From: JBPOHE01 sp052035915
Lineage (GTDB): Bacteria > Pseudomonadota > Gammaproteobacteria > Chromatiales > Chromatiaceae
Direction: 5' to 3'
Assembly: GCA_052035915.1 (NCBI GenBank)
Contig: JBPOHE010000018.1
Span: forward strand, 1-62,298
Length of the DNA stretch: 62,298 nt
Shown here: positions 17,869-29,168 of the stretch, one piece after another
Layout: the number at the start of each line of letters is the position of its first letter
Numbering within the stretch: the first letter of the stretch is position 1
Position numbers and translations under genes: made by a program
The notes under the pieces: generated by a model
The model's database searches: none
Seen by the model: only the letters and a program-made list of their open reading frames with translations
What the model was told of the DNA's origin: nothing

Positions 17869-18279
17869 ATGCAAAAACGTCGCGAATTTCTTACCACCAC
17901 CCTGGCGCTCGGTATCGGCGCCGCCCTTGGCCCAGGTCGCGAGGCGATCGCCGCCTCGGCTTCCTACCCGACCAACCTCCTCTTCACCGCCAAGGAGCCG
18001 GGGATCTGGGAGGCCAAGGCCCCTGGTCATGTCCCCCAGGTGAGTCGCGCCGGAGACAAGGTAAGCATCTTCACCAAGCATGAGATGACCCCGGAACACT
18101 TCATCGTCCGCCATACCCTGGTGGCGGAGGACGGCAAGGTGATCGGCGGCAAGACCTTCCAACCCACCGACGCCGAAGCCCGCTCGGAATACAGCCTCCC
18201 CGCCGGTTTCAAGGGCAAAGTCTACGCCACCAGCTTCTGCAACAAACACGATCTCTGGATCAGCGAACTCAGCGTCTGA
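17869..18279 (+). CDS. Tat-exported class II superoxide reductase-like protein
   Basis: This 136-residue protein has a twin-arginine leader (MQKRREFLTTTLALG). The mature domain matches neelaredoxin/SORL. All five iron ligands of the superoxide-reductase centre can be placed: H54 (GHVPQV), H71 and H77 (KHEMTPEH, correct 6-residue spacing), C124 and H127 (CNKH). The Glu-Lys pair normally preceding the first His (E-K-H-V-P) is replaced by Pro-Gly, so catalysis may differ. It would act in the periplasm. The ATG follows AGAGAGA. Good family confidence; activity inferred. Confidence 0.82.
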   Translation: MQKRREFLTTTLALGIGAALGPGREAIAASASYPTNLLFTAKEPGIWEAKAPGHVPQVSRAGDKVSIFTKHEMTPEHFIVRHTLVAEDGKVIGGKTFQPTDAEARSEYSLPAGFKGKVYATSFCNKHDLWISELSV

Positions 18280-18436
18280 GTCACGACCCTCTAGGGACGG
18301 GATACATTTCCCGTCCCGCAGGCTGGATCCCTCGGACCTTCCCAGTTCGTAGGATGTGACGAACGCAGCGGCAGGAGCCTTCATGGCTGGCCTATCCGCC
18401 TCTCGGCGCCCCCGGGCCTGGGCGTGATCTACGACC

Positions 18437-18556
18437 TTCCGGGCGATGACGGAAAAAGCCTCTTTACGTTCTTTATTTAAGAACTATACCCGAATAATAA
18501 GGGGTGATTGTTCTCTAAATGAGAACAATTCTCAGGCCAAACAGCCGTTGCCCGGG
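18437..18556. repeat. GTTCTC double-hairpin repeat, copy D (reverse orientation)
   Basis: The left arm TCCGGGCGATGACGGAAAAAG is the inverted arm type also seen in copy B. The centre has GTTCTTTATTTAAGAAC and ATTGTTCTCTAAATGAGAACAATT, and the right end has CCGTTGCCCGGG. It lies downstream of the SOR-like gene and upstream of the NACHT gene. The rest of 18280-18710 holds small GC dyads (GGCTGG/CCAGCC, CCGCC/GGCGG) but no gene. Confidence 0.8.
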
Positions 18557-18710
18557 GCTGACACTACAAGTCGACAAATGGGCTCGACAGGTGGCCTGTG
18601 TCCGGCTGGAAACCGCCAGCCGCCGCGAAACGGGGCGGTTGACCCCCGGCATGGGTTCATTACCATCAGAGCCGAGACAGCTTTTCTACCCATAACAAAA
18701 GGACAACGCG

Positions 18711-21500
18711 ATGGACTGGCTGGAGACTCTGTGGAACTGGTTGAAAAATTCAGACAATCAGAAAACGCTCGGTTGGATCGGGGGCCTCGTCGCGGCGATT
18801 GTCGCGTGGGTAATAAAATTCTATCGGGATCATTTCGCCAGACAGCCCCAGCCTTCCGAGCCATCAGTTCCTGTCACCGAGGCTCCCGCACCTGAAGCCG
18901 CCCCGCCCCTCCCACCCCAGGTCGACCCGGCGGAGCGGCGCCAGACATATCTCCGGCTCATGATCGGCGACTGGCGCGCTCTGCCGCTCGAGGTCCTGGA
19001 TCCCGGTGCCGCCGAGGCCGCGGCCCGTCGCCTGACATTGGAACAAGTCTATGTCTCCCTGAACACCAGCTCGCCCCGATCGGAAAAACACCGCTCTCCC
19101 GTCCCGGAAAGCGGGCGGAAGACACTTTCGGCGGTCGAGGCCCTGTTCCATGCCGAACGCCAGCGGATGGTCCTGCTCGGGCAACCCGGTTCCGGCAAGA
19201 GCACCTTTGGCCGCTATCTGGGCCTGACCCTGGCCAAGACCTTACTCGAGCCCGGCGTCCACCCCCTGGCCGAGACCTTGCCCGGTTGGAACGGCCCGGC
19301 GCTGATACCTGTGTTTCTCCCCTTGCGCCAATTCGCCGCTGGCCTGACGAATCTCACCGGCCCGGGAAGCGTCAAACAGGTGGAGGATTTTCTGTGCCGG
19401 CGGATCGAGGAGCGCGCCAGCCTGAGCGGCTTCGGCCCGGCGCTATTGCGCGAACTCCGGGATCCGGGGGCCATGGTGATCTTCGACGGTCTGGACGAGG
19501 TGACGGGGGAGCAGCGATTGCGGGTCAAACAGGCCATCAGCGAATTTGCCGAGCTCTATCCCCGCTGCCGGGTGATGCTGAGCTGCCGGGTGCACAGCTA
19601 CCGCCAGGACCCGGCCTGGCAACTGCCCTGGGAGAGCCACGGCCTGGCGGATTTCGATAGCGACCAGATCCATCGCTTTCTCACGGCCTGGTATGACGGC
19701 TTGGCGCGGCTCAATCCCGCCAGCCCCCTGGACTATCGGGCCAAGGCCCGCACCCTGAAAGGGGCCTTGGACCCGGACGATCCCCGGGGGCTGCGGGAAC
19801 TGGCGGGCATCCCCCTGCTGCTGACCATCATGGCCATTGTGCACACCCATAAAGAACTGCCCGACAGCCGGGTCGGGGTCTACCGGGAATGCGTCGATAT
19901 CCTGCTCATGCGCTGGCAGGCGGCTCGGGAGGGGGAGGCCCAGCGCATCCCCTTGTTGAATGCCCTGCTTCCCTATGGGGTGACGGTGCAGAAGATTCAT
20001 CAGGGCCTGAAAGAGATCGCCTACAAGGCCCACCAGAATGGTGACCAAGTCCGCCAGGGCAGCGGCGGCCGGGCCCTGGTCAGCGACGACATCATCAACG
20101 GGGTGATGCGCCGATGGCTCGGCGCCGAGGGTCTGGAGGTGTTTCTCGACTATTGCCGCCACACCAACGGCCTCTTGCTCACCGAGCGGGTGGTGGAACA
20201 GGCGGAAGGGGTGACGCAACCCCTCTATGTCTTTCCCCATCTGAGCTTCGAGGAATATCTGGCCGCCCTCTACTGGCTGCAACAGCAGGATATGGGCCTC
20301 AAAGAGGCGGTGTCGCGGGCCGGGGACCCGGCTTGGTGGGAGGTGGCGCGTTTTTATGGCGAGTATCTCTGCCATGACGAGCAGGGCGCCAACCGGATCC
20401 AGGCCCAGGCGTTGTTGGCAAGACTCTGCCCGTCAGACTCCCCCCAGGATGATCCCGGCTGGCGCCGGGCCTGGCTGGCGGGGGCCTTGCTGCCAGGTTG
20501 GCGCAAGGAAATCCCCGAGGAGGATCGCGACCCGGAATTGCCGCAACGCATCACCCAGCGGTTGGTGGAGCTGATGCAGACCCAAGCGGCCCTGCGTCTG
20601 GACCAGCCGGCCCGCGCCGCGGTCGGTCGCGTCCTAGCCAACCTGGGCGATCCCCGCCCGGGGGTGGGGGTGCGGGATGGCCTGCCGGATCTGCTCTGGG
20701 CCCGCATCCCCGGGACCCAGGCTGTACGTGACAGCGGTCAGTTTCCGGGCTTCAGCGGACTACGGTTGGGAGATGGCGAAAACTGGCCCGCCGGTGCCAA
20801 GCCCCTGGAACTGGCGGATTTCGAGCTGGCGGTCTACCCCCTGACCGTCGCCCAGTACCGGCCCTTCGTCCAGGAGGGCGGCTATCGGGAGGACCGCTGG
20901 TGGACCGAGGCGGGGAGAGGCGCCCGTAGGGAGCGGACCCAACCCTATCTGTGGGATGACCCCACCTGGACCCTGGACAACCACCCTGTCATGGGCGTCA
21001 CCTGGTACGAGGCCGAGGCCTATTGCAATTGGCTGAGCCATCGACTGGGTCTGCGCCGGGGGGCGATCCGGTTGCCGACCGAGGCTGAATGGGAATGGGC
21101 GGCGCGGGGGCCCGAAGGCCGGCCTTATCCCTGGGGCGATAATTGGGAGAGCTGGCGCGCCAACGGCCAGGAGTCCGGCATCGGACGCACCAGCGCGGTC
21201 GGCGCCTTCCCCGGCGGCAAGGCGGACTGGTGGCGGGTCTTGGACCCGGAAAGCGCCGAGGTGCAGGATCTGGCCGGCACTGTCTGGGAATGGACCGCCT
21301 CCAGATACAGCAAGGATTACCAGTATGCCCACCGCTCCCTGTTGAACGCCGGCCGCGCCGGTGACAGCCCTCGCGTGGTTCGCGGCGGGGGCTGGGGCAG
21401 CGTACCGGAGGGGCTCCGGTCGGCCTTCCGCGGCGGGGACGCAACCGGTGATGCGGACTTCGACCTGGGCTTTCGTCTTGCCAGGACGATTTCCATTTGA
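18711..21500 (+). CDS. Membrane-anchored NACHT NTPase fused to FGE-sulfatase/C-type-lectin-fold domain
   Basis: This 929-residue protein has an N-terminal transmembrane helix (about residues 19-37) and a Pro/Ala-rich linker. A NACHT-type STAND NTPase follows: Walker A GQPGSGKST (157-165), Walker B VIFDGLDE (256-263), then SCRVHSY and the winged-helix/helical region with LSFEEYLAALYWL (about residue 515). After a helical region, residues about 680-927 form a formylglycine-generating-enzyme-like domain (RLPTEAEWEWAARG, YPWGD, DLAGTVWEWT, VVRGGGW, LGFRLART). The catalytic Cys pair of true FGE is not evident. Only the C-terminal half is lectin-like, so it probably binds a ligand. The architecture resembles bacterial NLR-like sensors. 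AAAGGACA precedes the ATG. Confidence 0.88.
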   Translation: MDWLETLWNWLKNSDNQKTLGWIGGLVAAIVAWVIKFYRDHFARQPQPSEPSVPVTEAPAPEAAPPLPPQVDPAERRQTYLRLMIGDWRALPLEVLDPGAAEAAARRLTLEQVYVSLNTSSPRSEKHRSPVPESGRKTLSAVEALFHAERQRMVLLGQPGSGKSTFGRYLGLTLAKTLLEPGVHPLAETLPGWNGPALIPVFLPLRQFAAGLTNLTGPGSVKQVEDFLCRRIEERASLSGFGPALLRELRDPGAMVIFDGLDEVTGEQRLRVKQAISEFAELYPRCRVMLSCRVHSYRQDPAWQLPWESHGLADFDSDQIHRFLTAWYDGLARLNPASPLDYRAKARTLKGALDPDDPRGLRELAGIPLLLTIMAIVHTHKELPDSRVGVYRECVDILLMRWQAAREGEAQRIPLLNALLPYGVTVQKIHQGLKEIAYKAHQNGDQVRQGSGGRALVSDDIINGVMRRWLGAEGLEVFLDYCRHTNGLLLTERVVEQAEGVTQPLYVFPHLSFEEYLAALYWLQQQDMGLKEAVSRAGDPAWWEVARFYGEYLCHDEQGANRIQAQALLARLCPSDSPQDDPGWRRAWLAGALLPGWRKEIPEEDRDPELPQRITQRLVELMQTQAALRLDQPARAAVGRVLANLGDPRPGVGVRDGLPDLLWARIPGTQAVRDSGQFPGFSGLRLGDGENWPAGAKPLELADFELAVYPLTVAQYRPFVQEGGYREDRWWTEAGRGARRERTQPYLWDDPTWTLDNHPVMGVTWYEAEAYCNWLSHRLGLRRGAIRLPTEAEWEWAARGPEGRPYPWGDNWESWRANGQESGIGRTSAVGAFPGGKADWWRVLDPESAEVQDLAGTVWEWTASRYSKDYQYAHRSLLNAGRAGDSPRVVRGGGWGSVPEGLRSAFRGGDATGDADFDLGFRLARTISI

Positions 21501-21529
21501 ACTTTGTTCTTTTTTCCTTTGTGGCTTTG

Positions 21530-21590
21530 ACGAGCGGGTAGGAGACCCGCCCTGGCGCTGGCGCTGAGCAGGAGCGAAGCGCCAGCCAGA
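21530..21590. other. GC-rich hairpin pair immediately after the NACHT-FGE gene
   Basis: GCGGGT-AGGAG-ACCCGC (6-bp stem) is followed by a longer dyad TGGCGCT...AGCGCCA within about 90 bp of the stop codon. It could be a transcription terminator or, less certainly, the hairpin that follows variable regions in diversity-generating retroelement targets. There is no clear T-run. Confidence 0.4.
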
Positions 21591-21725
21591 TAGGAGCCGG
21601 CCGCCCCGCTCGGTGAACACCGGGGCAAACACCCCTATAATCCCGCTCCGGTCGGAAAAGCCGCCTGCCCACCGACTTTCGTACCAGTTTCCATCGACCA
21701 GAGTCCAACGACGATCCCAGCCTTC

Positions 21726-23612
<1,887 letters not shown>

Positions 23613-23646
23613 TCAGCCCGGATGGCGATCCTACCAGCCGACGGAA

Positions 23647-23765
23647 ACCGGGCCTCGGCTGGAAACGGCCATTTCTTGTTCTTCTTAGAAGAACAATAAC
23701 TCACCTTGAGCTCTATTGTTCTCGTTTCAAGAACAAAAATCCAAGCCGGACACCCGATGCCCGGG
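23647..23765. repeat. GTTCTC double-hairpin repeat, copy E
   Basis: The arms CCGGGCCTCGGCTGGAAACG (left, same as copy A) and GATGCCCGGG enclose TTGTTCTTCTTAGAAGAACAA and ATTGTTCTCGTTTCAAGAAC. It lies between parE and coaBC, 35 bp after the parE stop. Confidence 0.8.
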
Positions 23766-23885
23766 AGCGACCCATAGACGCACGGTGAGAAACGCGGGCT
23801 GGCGCCGGATCCATTTGCGTCCGCCGGGCAATCCGTTACTCTTCACCTCTCGGCGAATAAGACAGGGGAAGAGGAAACAAGCGCC

Positions 23886-25100
23886 ATGGGCGTTCTCGCT
23901 GGAAAAAAGATCGTCCTGGGGATCACCGGGGGAATCGCGGCTTACAAGACCCCGCTATTGGTCCGCGCCCTGCGGCTGGCCGGGGCCGAGGTGCGGGTGG
24001 TGCTCACCCCCGCCGCCCAACAATTCGTCACCCCGCTGACCCTGCAGACCCTCTCCGGGCAACGGGTGGCCCTGGAGCTGTTCGATCTCGAACGGGAATA
24101 CAGCATGGGGCATATCGAGCTGGCCCGCTGGGCCGATCTGGTGTTGGTGGCGCCGGCCTCGGCGGATTTTCTCGCCCGATTGACCCTGGGGATGGCGGAT
24201 GACCTCCTGACCACCCTCTGTCTGGCGAGCGACTCGCCCCTGGTCGTGGCGCCGGCCATGAACCAACAGATGTGGCAGCATCCCGCCACCCAGGAGAATC
24301 TCGCCACCCTCGTCCGCCGGGGGGTGCGGATCTGGGGACCGGCGAGCGGTATCCAGGCCTGTGGCGAGGAAGGTCCGGGACGTCTGTTGGAGCCGGAGGA
24401 GTTGTTCGCCCGCCTGGCCGGGTTCTGGCAACCCGGCCCGCTGTCCGGGGTGCGGGTGCTCATGACCGCCGGGCCGACCCGTGAACCCCTGGACCCGGTA
24501 CGTTTCCTCAGCAATCGGAGTTCGGGCAAGATGGGCTATGCCCTGGCCGTCGCCTTGCGGGAACTGGGGGCCGAGGTGACCCTGGTGAGCGGTCCGGTGG
24601 AGCGGCCCGGCCCGGCTGGGGTCGTCTGTCTGCGGGTGGAGACCGCGCTCGAAATGCACCAGGCGGTGATGCCGCGGGTGAGCGAGGCACAGATCTTTGT
24701 CGCCACGGCGGCCGTGGCCGATTATCGACCCGCCGATCCCGCCCCCCGGAAGATCAAAAAGCACAGCGCCCGGCTCGATCTGCGGCTGACGCCCAACCCG
24801 GATATCCTGGCTGAGGTGGCGGCACTACCGGAGGCTCCCTTTTGCGTCGGCTTCGCGGCGGAAACCGAGGAGTTGGAACGCCACGCCAAGGCCAAGTTGG
24901 CGGGCAAAAAGGTGCAGATGGTGGCCGCCAACCTGGTCGGTGAAGGACGGGGATTCGAGAGTGATCTCAATGCCCTGGAGGTGTTCTGGCGTGACGGAAG
25001 TCGCCGCTTCGACATCGCCCCCAAGCCGATCCTGGCGCGGCAACTCGCCGCCCTGATAGCGGAGAGGTATCATGCGCAGCATTCAGGTAAAGATTCTTGA
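23886..25100 (+). CDS. coaBC: Bifunctional phosphopantothenoylcysteine decarboxylase/synthase
   Basis: This 404-residue fusion has an N-terminal CoaC flavodoxin-like domain (GITGGIAAYK, APAMNQQMW, CGEEGPGRL) and a C-terminal CoaB domain (TAGPTREPLDPVRFLSNRSSGKMG, VADYRP, GFAAET). It catalyses two consecutive steps of coenzyme A synthesis. It overlaps dut by 29 bp, a coaBC-dut order common in gammaproteobacteria and usually followed by algC, as here. Confidence 0.97.
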   Translation: MGVLAGKKIVLGITGGIAAYKTPLLVRALRLAGAEVRVVLTPAAQQFVTPLTLQTLSGQRVALELFDLEREYSMGHIELARWADLVLVAPASADFLARLTLGMADDLLTTLCLASDSPLVVAPAMNQQMWQHPATQENLATLVRRGVRIWGPASGIQACGEEGPGRLLEPEELFARLAGFWQPGPLSGVRVLMTAGPTREPLDPVRFLSNRSSGKMGYALAVALRELGAEVTLVSGPVERPGPAGVVCLRVETALEMHQAVMPRVSEAQIFVATAAVADYRPADPAPRKIKKHSARLDLRLTPNPDILAEVAALPEAPFCVGFAAETEELERHAKAKLAGKKVQMVAANLVGEGRGFESDLNALEVFWRDGSRRFDIAPKPILARQLAALIAERYHAQHSGKDS

Positions 25101-25527
25101 CCCCCGGCTGGGGGCGGAATTCCCGCTCCCGAATTATGCCACCGGGGGTTCCGCGGGCATGGATCTCCGCGCCATGGTAACGCAACCCATGGTCCTGGAG
25201 CCGGGGACGGCGGAACTCATTCCAACCGGGGTGGCGATCCACATCCAAGACCCGGGCCTGGCGGGCATGATCCTCCCCCGTTCCGGCCTGGGCCATCGTC
25301 ACGGCATCGTTTTGGGGAATCTGGTCGGGCTGATCGATTCCGATTATCAGGGGCCGTTGCTGCTGTCCTGTTGGAATCGTGGCCAGCAGAGCTTCCGTAT
25401 CGAGGTGGGCGAGCGCATTGCCCAATTGGTTCTGGTCCCTGTGGAGCAGGTGGCGTTGGACGTGGTGGAGTCCTTCGCGACCAGCACCAGGGGGGTCGCG
25501 GGGTTCGGGCATAGCGGGCGTCTCTGA
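25072..25527 (+). CDS. dut: dUTP diphosphatase
   Basis: This 151-residue homotrimeric dUTPase has all five family motifs: GSAGMDLRA, PRSGLGHRHG, GLIDSDYQG, GERIAQLVLVP and the C-terminal TRGVAGFGHSG. It keeps dUTP low and supplies dUMP. Its start lies inside the end of coaBC. Confidence 0.97.
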   Translation: MRSIQVKILDPRLGAEFPLPNYATGGSAGMDLRAMVTQPMVLEPGTAELIPTGVAIHIQDPGLAGMILPRSGLGHRHGIVLGNLVGLIDSDYQGPLLLSCWNRGQQSFRIEVGERIAQLVLVPVEQVALDVVESFATSTRGVAGFGHSGRL

Positions 25528-25607
25528 CGACGGATGAGTCGCCGGAGTGCGCCCGATCCAGACCTGAAGTGGAATTGAATAGGTAGGAGCCAACAAGGGT
25601 TTCGGAG

Positions 25608-28100
25608 ATGAGACTGTTTGTCCGCGACAAGGAGTCGGCGCCCGTTGCGCCCAAGGGTACGAGCCTGTTGAGGTTCTGGTTGATCGGTTGGGGACTGATC
25701 GCCGTCTTTTTTCTCGCCTCCACCCTGATCCTTTACTGGCACTTGGATGACGAGAGCGAACAGCAGGTCAGGGATCAGGCCCGGAGTACGGCGGAATCCT
25801 TCGGCTTCCACCTCCAGGGGGAGCTCGACCAGTTGCGTAATCTGCTGCGAACCGCCGCCAAGGACCCCCAGTTGGCCGCCCTGCTCCAGCGCGGCGAGGC
25901 CAAGGCCATCCAGGCCAAGGAGGCCAGTCTGGAACAGCTGTTTCCCCCCGGTTCCCGGATCAGACTGCTGCCGCGCGGACACAACGAACCCGATACCACC
26001 AGGGTGCCCCATCTGGGTTGGGCCTCGCTCGATCTGCTACGCACTGCGGAAACCACCCCGGGAATGCCCCCGGTGGAGGTGCACCAGCTCAACACCCCCC
26101 AGGTGCATATCGCCCTGGCCGTACGTCTGGGTCAGGCCGATCCGCCCGAGGGTCTGCTTCATCTCGCCATCCCCCTCTCCTGGCTCAACAGCCTGATGAC
26201 CAAATATCAACAGACCTCGGCGATCCTGGCCTTGCGCCAGATCGTCAAAACCAATGCCAACCCGGCGTTCGCCCGTAATCGTCCGCAAGAGCCGCCAACC
26301 ACCCTTCCCGGTGTGGTCCCGCTACCGGATAGCATCTGGGAATTGGCCTATTGGCCGCTTCCCAGAGGGACCGGCCTCCGGCTGGGGGTGTTTTTGCTCT
26401 GGACCCTGCTGTTCATCGCCCTCTCCGCCCTGGTCATGGTCCGCCTCGGTCGACGCCAGATCGAAAGCTTGTCGGCCGATCTGACGACCCTCGACGAGGT
26501 TTTGGCCCCGGCGTTTCAACAGCGCAAGGTTCCGCTCCCCAGCCTGCGCCTGCGAGAGATGTCGGCCTGGGTGGCCAGGCTGGGCAGCGCCCGACCCGAG
26601 GCCGAGGCCGAGGCCTCGACTCAGATCGAGACCGCCGCGCTCCAGCTCCAGGTCCCGTCCGCTCTCGGCGAGCCCGTCGCCCAACCCCCGCCCGCCTCCG
26701 CCCAAGCCACCCAGGTCACCACGCTGTCCTGGATTCCACCCGAGATCTTCCGCGCCTATGACATCCGCGGCCTCGTCGGCGAGACCCTGACCCCGGAGAT
26801 GATGTACGACATCGGTCTGGCCCTGGGCTCCGAGGCCGCCGCCCGGGGACGCCAGAGTCTCTTGCTGGCCCGGGATGGACGCGACTCCAGCCCCGAACTG
26901 GCGGAGGCCCTGGGGCGCGGCCTGATGGCCAGCGGCCGGAACCTGATCGATCTGGGCCTGGTCCCCACCCCGCTCCTCTACTTCGCCACCCATTTCCTCG
27001 GTACCGACTCCGGGGCGATGATCACCGGCAGCCATAATCCCCCGCGCTACAACGGCGTAAAAATGGTCCTCGCGGGCGAGACCCTGGGGGGCGAGGGTAT
27101 CCAGGCCTTGCGCAACCGCCTGGCCTCCGGCTCCCTGACCCGGGGTGACGGCAGCCTACAGCATCAAGATCTGATACCGGATTACACGACGCGCATCGCC
27201 GACGACATCCACATGGCCCGTCCGCTGACGGTGGTGGTGGATAGCGGCAACGGCGTGGCCGGGGTGGTCGCCCCGGCCCTCTTCCGGGAACTGGGTTGTG
27301 AGGTGATCGAACTCTATAGCGAGGTGGACGGCCAGTTCCCCAATCATCATCCGGATCCCAATGAGCCGGACAACCTACAGGCGCTGATCGCCGAGGTCCT
27401 CGCCCAGGGGGCCGACCTGGGTCTGGCCTTCGACGGGGACGGCGACCGTCTCGGGGTGGTGGATGCCAAGGGCAAGATCATCTGGCCGGATCGGCTGTTG
27501 ATGTATTTCGCCGCCGATGTGTTGACCCGACACCCGGGAACCGATGTGGTGTTCGACGTCAAATGCAGCCAGCACCTCGGACGCTATATCCGCCTCCATG
27601 GCGGCCGACCCGTGATGGGCAAGACCGGACATTCCTTCCTCAAGGCCAAGGTCAAGGAAAGCGGTGCCCTGGTGGGCGGGGAGTTCAGCGGGCATATCGT
27701 CTTCGCCGAGCGCTGGTTCGGCTTCGACGATGCCCTCTATGCGGCCGCCAGGCTGCTCGAGTTGCTGTCGATGGATGATCGCCCCACCCAGGAGGTGTTC
27801 GCCGAACTTCCGGAGGGGGTGGCGACACCGGAGCTGAAACTGACCCTCGCCGAGGGCGAGGCGGCCACCATCATGGAGGAATTGGCCACCCGGGGTCGCT
27901 TCCCCAATGGGCAGAAAAACAGCATCGATGGGCTGCGGATCGAATTTCCTCAAGGCTGGGGCCTGGTGCGTCCCTCGAACACCACCCCCGCGCTGATATT
28001 TCGTTTCGAGGCCAACCATGCCGACGAACTGGAGCAGATTCAGGACATCTTCCGCCAGGCCCTCTACAACCTGCGTCCTCATCTCCATCTTCCTTTCTAG
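25608..28100 (+). CDS. algC: Phosphomannomutase/phosphoglucomutase (AlgC type) with membrane-anchored N-terminal domain
   Basis: This 830-residue protein carries a roughly 370-residue N-terminal extension with two membrane helices (about 22-44 and 255-275) flanking a periplasmic sensor-like region, then a Pro/Ala linker. The C-terminal 460 residues are a complete alpha-D-phosphohexomutase: catalytic Ser loop TGSHNPP, metal loop DGDGDRLG, sugar-specificity GEFSGH and phosphate loop RPSNT. It makes mannose-1-P and glucose-1-P for exopolysaccharide, LPS or glycogen. The long N-terminal form is known downstream of dut in gammaproteobacteria. Symbol by similarity of the catalytic part. Confidence 0.9.
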   Translation: MRLFVRDKESAPVAPKGTSLLRFWLIGWGLIAVFFLASTLILYWHLDDESEQQVRDQARSTAESFGFHLQGELDQLRNLLRTAAKDPQLAALLQRGEAKAIQAKEASLEQLFPPGSRIRLLPRGHNEPDTTRVPHLGWASLDLLRTAETTPGMPPVEVHQLNTPQVHIALAVRLGQADPPEGLLHLAIPLSWLNSLMTKYQQTSAILALRQIVKTNANPAFARNRPQEPPTTLPGVVPLPDSIWELAYWPLPRGTGLRLGVFLLWTLLFIALSALVMVRLGRRQIESLSADLTTLDEVLAPAFQQRKVPLPSLRLREMSAWVARLGSARPEAEAEASTQIETAALQLQVPSALGEPVAQPPPASAQATQVTTLSWIPPEIFRAYDIRGLVGETLTPEMMYDIGLALGSEAAARGRQSLLLARDGRDSSPELAEALGRGLMASGRNLIDLGLVPTPLLYFATHFLGTDSGAMITGSHNPPRYNGVKMVLAGETLGGEGIQALRNRLASGSLTRGDGSLQHQDLIPDYTTRIADDIHMARPLTVVVDSGNGVAGVVAPALFRELGCEVIELYSEVDGQFPNHHPDPNEPDNLQALIAEVLAQGADLGLAFDGDGDRLGVVDAKGKIIWPDRLLMYFAADVLTRHPGTDVVFDVKCSQHLGRYIRLHGGRPVMGKTGHSFLKAKVKESGALVGGEFSGHIVFAERWFGFDDALYAAARLLELLSMDDRPTQEVFAELPEGVATPELKLTLAEGEAATIMEELATRGRFPNGQKNSIDGLRIEFPQGWGLVRPSNTTPALIFRFEANHADELEQIQDIFRQALYNLRPHLHLPF

Positions 28101-28133
28101 ACCGACCCCAGACCCATCGCACCAGGATCATCC

Positions 28134-29030
28134 ATGACCATAGACAACGAAGCCGCGCGCCGCATCGCCGATGTCCTTACCCAGGCCCTGCCCTATATCA
28201 GGCGTTATCGGGGTAAGACCATAGTCGTCAAATACGGCGGCAACGCCATGGTCGACGAACGGCTGAAACAGGGATTCGCCCGGGATGTGGTGCTGATGAA
28301 GTTGGTGGGGATCAACCCGGTGATCGTCCACGGCGGTGGTCCCCAGATCGGCCAACTGCTGCAACGCCTGGGCAAGACCTCCGAGTTCGTGCAGGGGCTG
28401 CGGGTCACCGATGCCGAAACCATGGATGTGGTGGAGATGGTGCTGGGCGGTCTGGTCAACAAGGAGATCGTCAACCTGATCAACCGCCAGGGCGGCTCGG
28501 CCGTCGGTCTCACCGGCAAGGACGGCGATCTGATCCGGGCCCGCAAGCTCTTGGTGACCCGCAAGACCCCGGATCTCGAAGAACCGGAGATCCTCGACAT
28601 CGGTCATGTCGGCGAGGTGGAAAGCATCGATGTCGGCGTGATCGACATGCTGATCAGCGGCAACTTCATCCCCGTGGTGGCCCCCATCGGCGTGGGACGC
28701 GACGGCTTTTCCTACAACATCAACGCCGATCTGGTGGCGGGCAAGGTGGCCGAGGTGATGCGGGCCGAGAAACTCATGCTGCTCACCAACACCAGCGGCA
28801 TTCTGGACGCCGGTGGGGAATTGCTGAAAGAGATCGATGTCCCCACCACCGAACACCTGATCGACACCGGGGTGATCCACGGCGGCATGTTGCCCAAGGT
28901 CCGTTGCGCCCTGGAGGCCGTCCACGCGGGAGTCACCATGGCCCACATCCTCGATGGGCGGGTCGAACACGCGGTGCTCTTGGATCTCTTTACCGACGAG
29001 GGGGTGGGCACCCTGATCCGTCGCCGCTGA
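28134..29030 (+). CDS. argB: Acetylglutamate kinase
   Basis: This 298-residue amino-acid kinase shows VVKYGGNAM, VHGGGPQIG, GLTGKDGDLI, YNINADLVAGKVAEVMRAEKL and the C-terminal GGMLPKVRCALEAV. It phosphorylates N-acetylglutamate, the second step of arginine synthesis. It follows algC by 33 bp, a typical gammaproteobacterial order. Confidence 0.97.
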   Translation: MTIDNEAARRIADVLTQALPYIRRYRGKTIVVKYGGNAMVDERLKQGFARDVVLMKLVGINPVIVHGGGPQIGQLLQRLGKTSEFVQGLRVTDAETMDVVEMVLGGLVNKEIVNLINRQGGSAVGLTGKDGDLIRARKLLVTRKTPDLEEPEILDIGHVGEVESIDVGVIDMLISGNFIPVVAPIGVGRDGFSYNINADLVAGKVAEVMRAEKLMLLTNTSGILDAGGELLKEIDVPTTEHLIDTGVIHGGMLPKVRCALEAVHAGVTMAHILDGRVEHAVLLDLFTDEGVGTLIRRR

Positions 29031-29168
29031 GCCTCCCCGCTCAAGGTCAGCCTTCTCCCTTATGATAGGTGAGGGACAAAGGCCCTCACCCGCCTACCCT
29101 TTGGAACCCGAAGCCCTGTTTAGAGAGAGGCGGGCCATCACGGCTGGCCTCCCTACCCTTCCGGCGCT

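Noticed and set aside
18711..21500. A complete diversity-generating retroelement here
   Set aside because: No reverse transcriptase, accessory gene or template repeat is visible in the window; only the target-like architecture is present.
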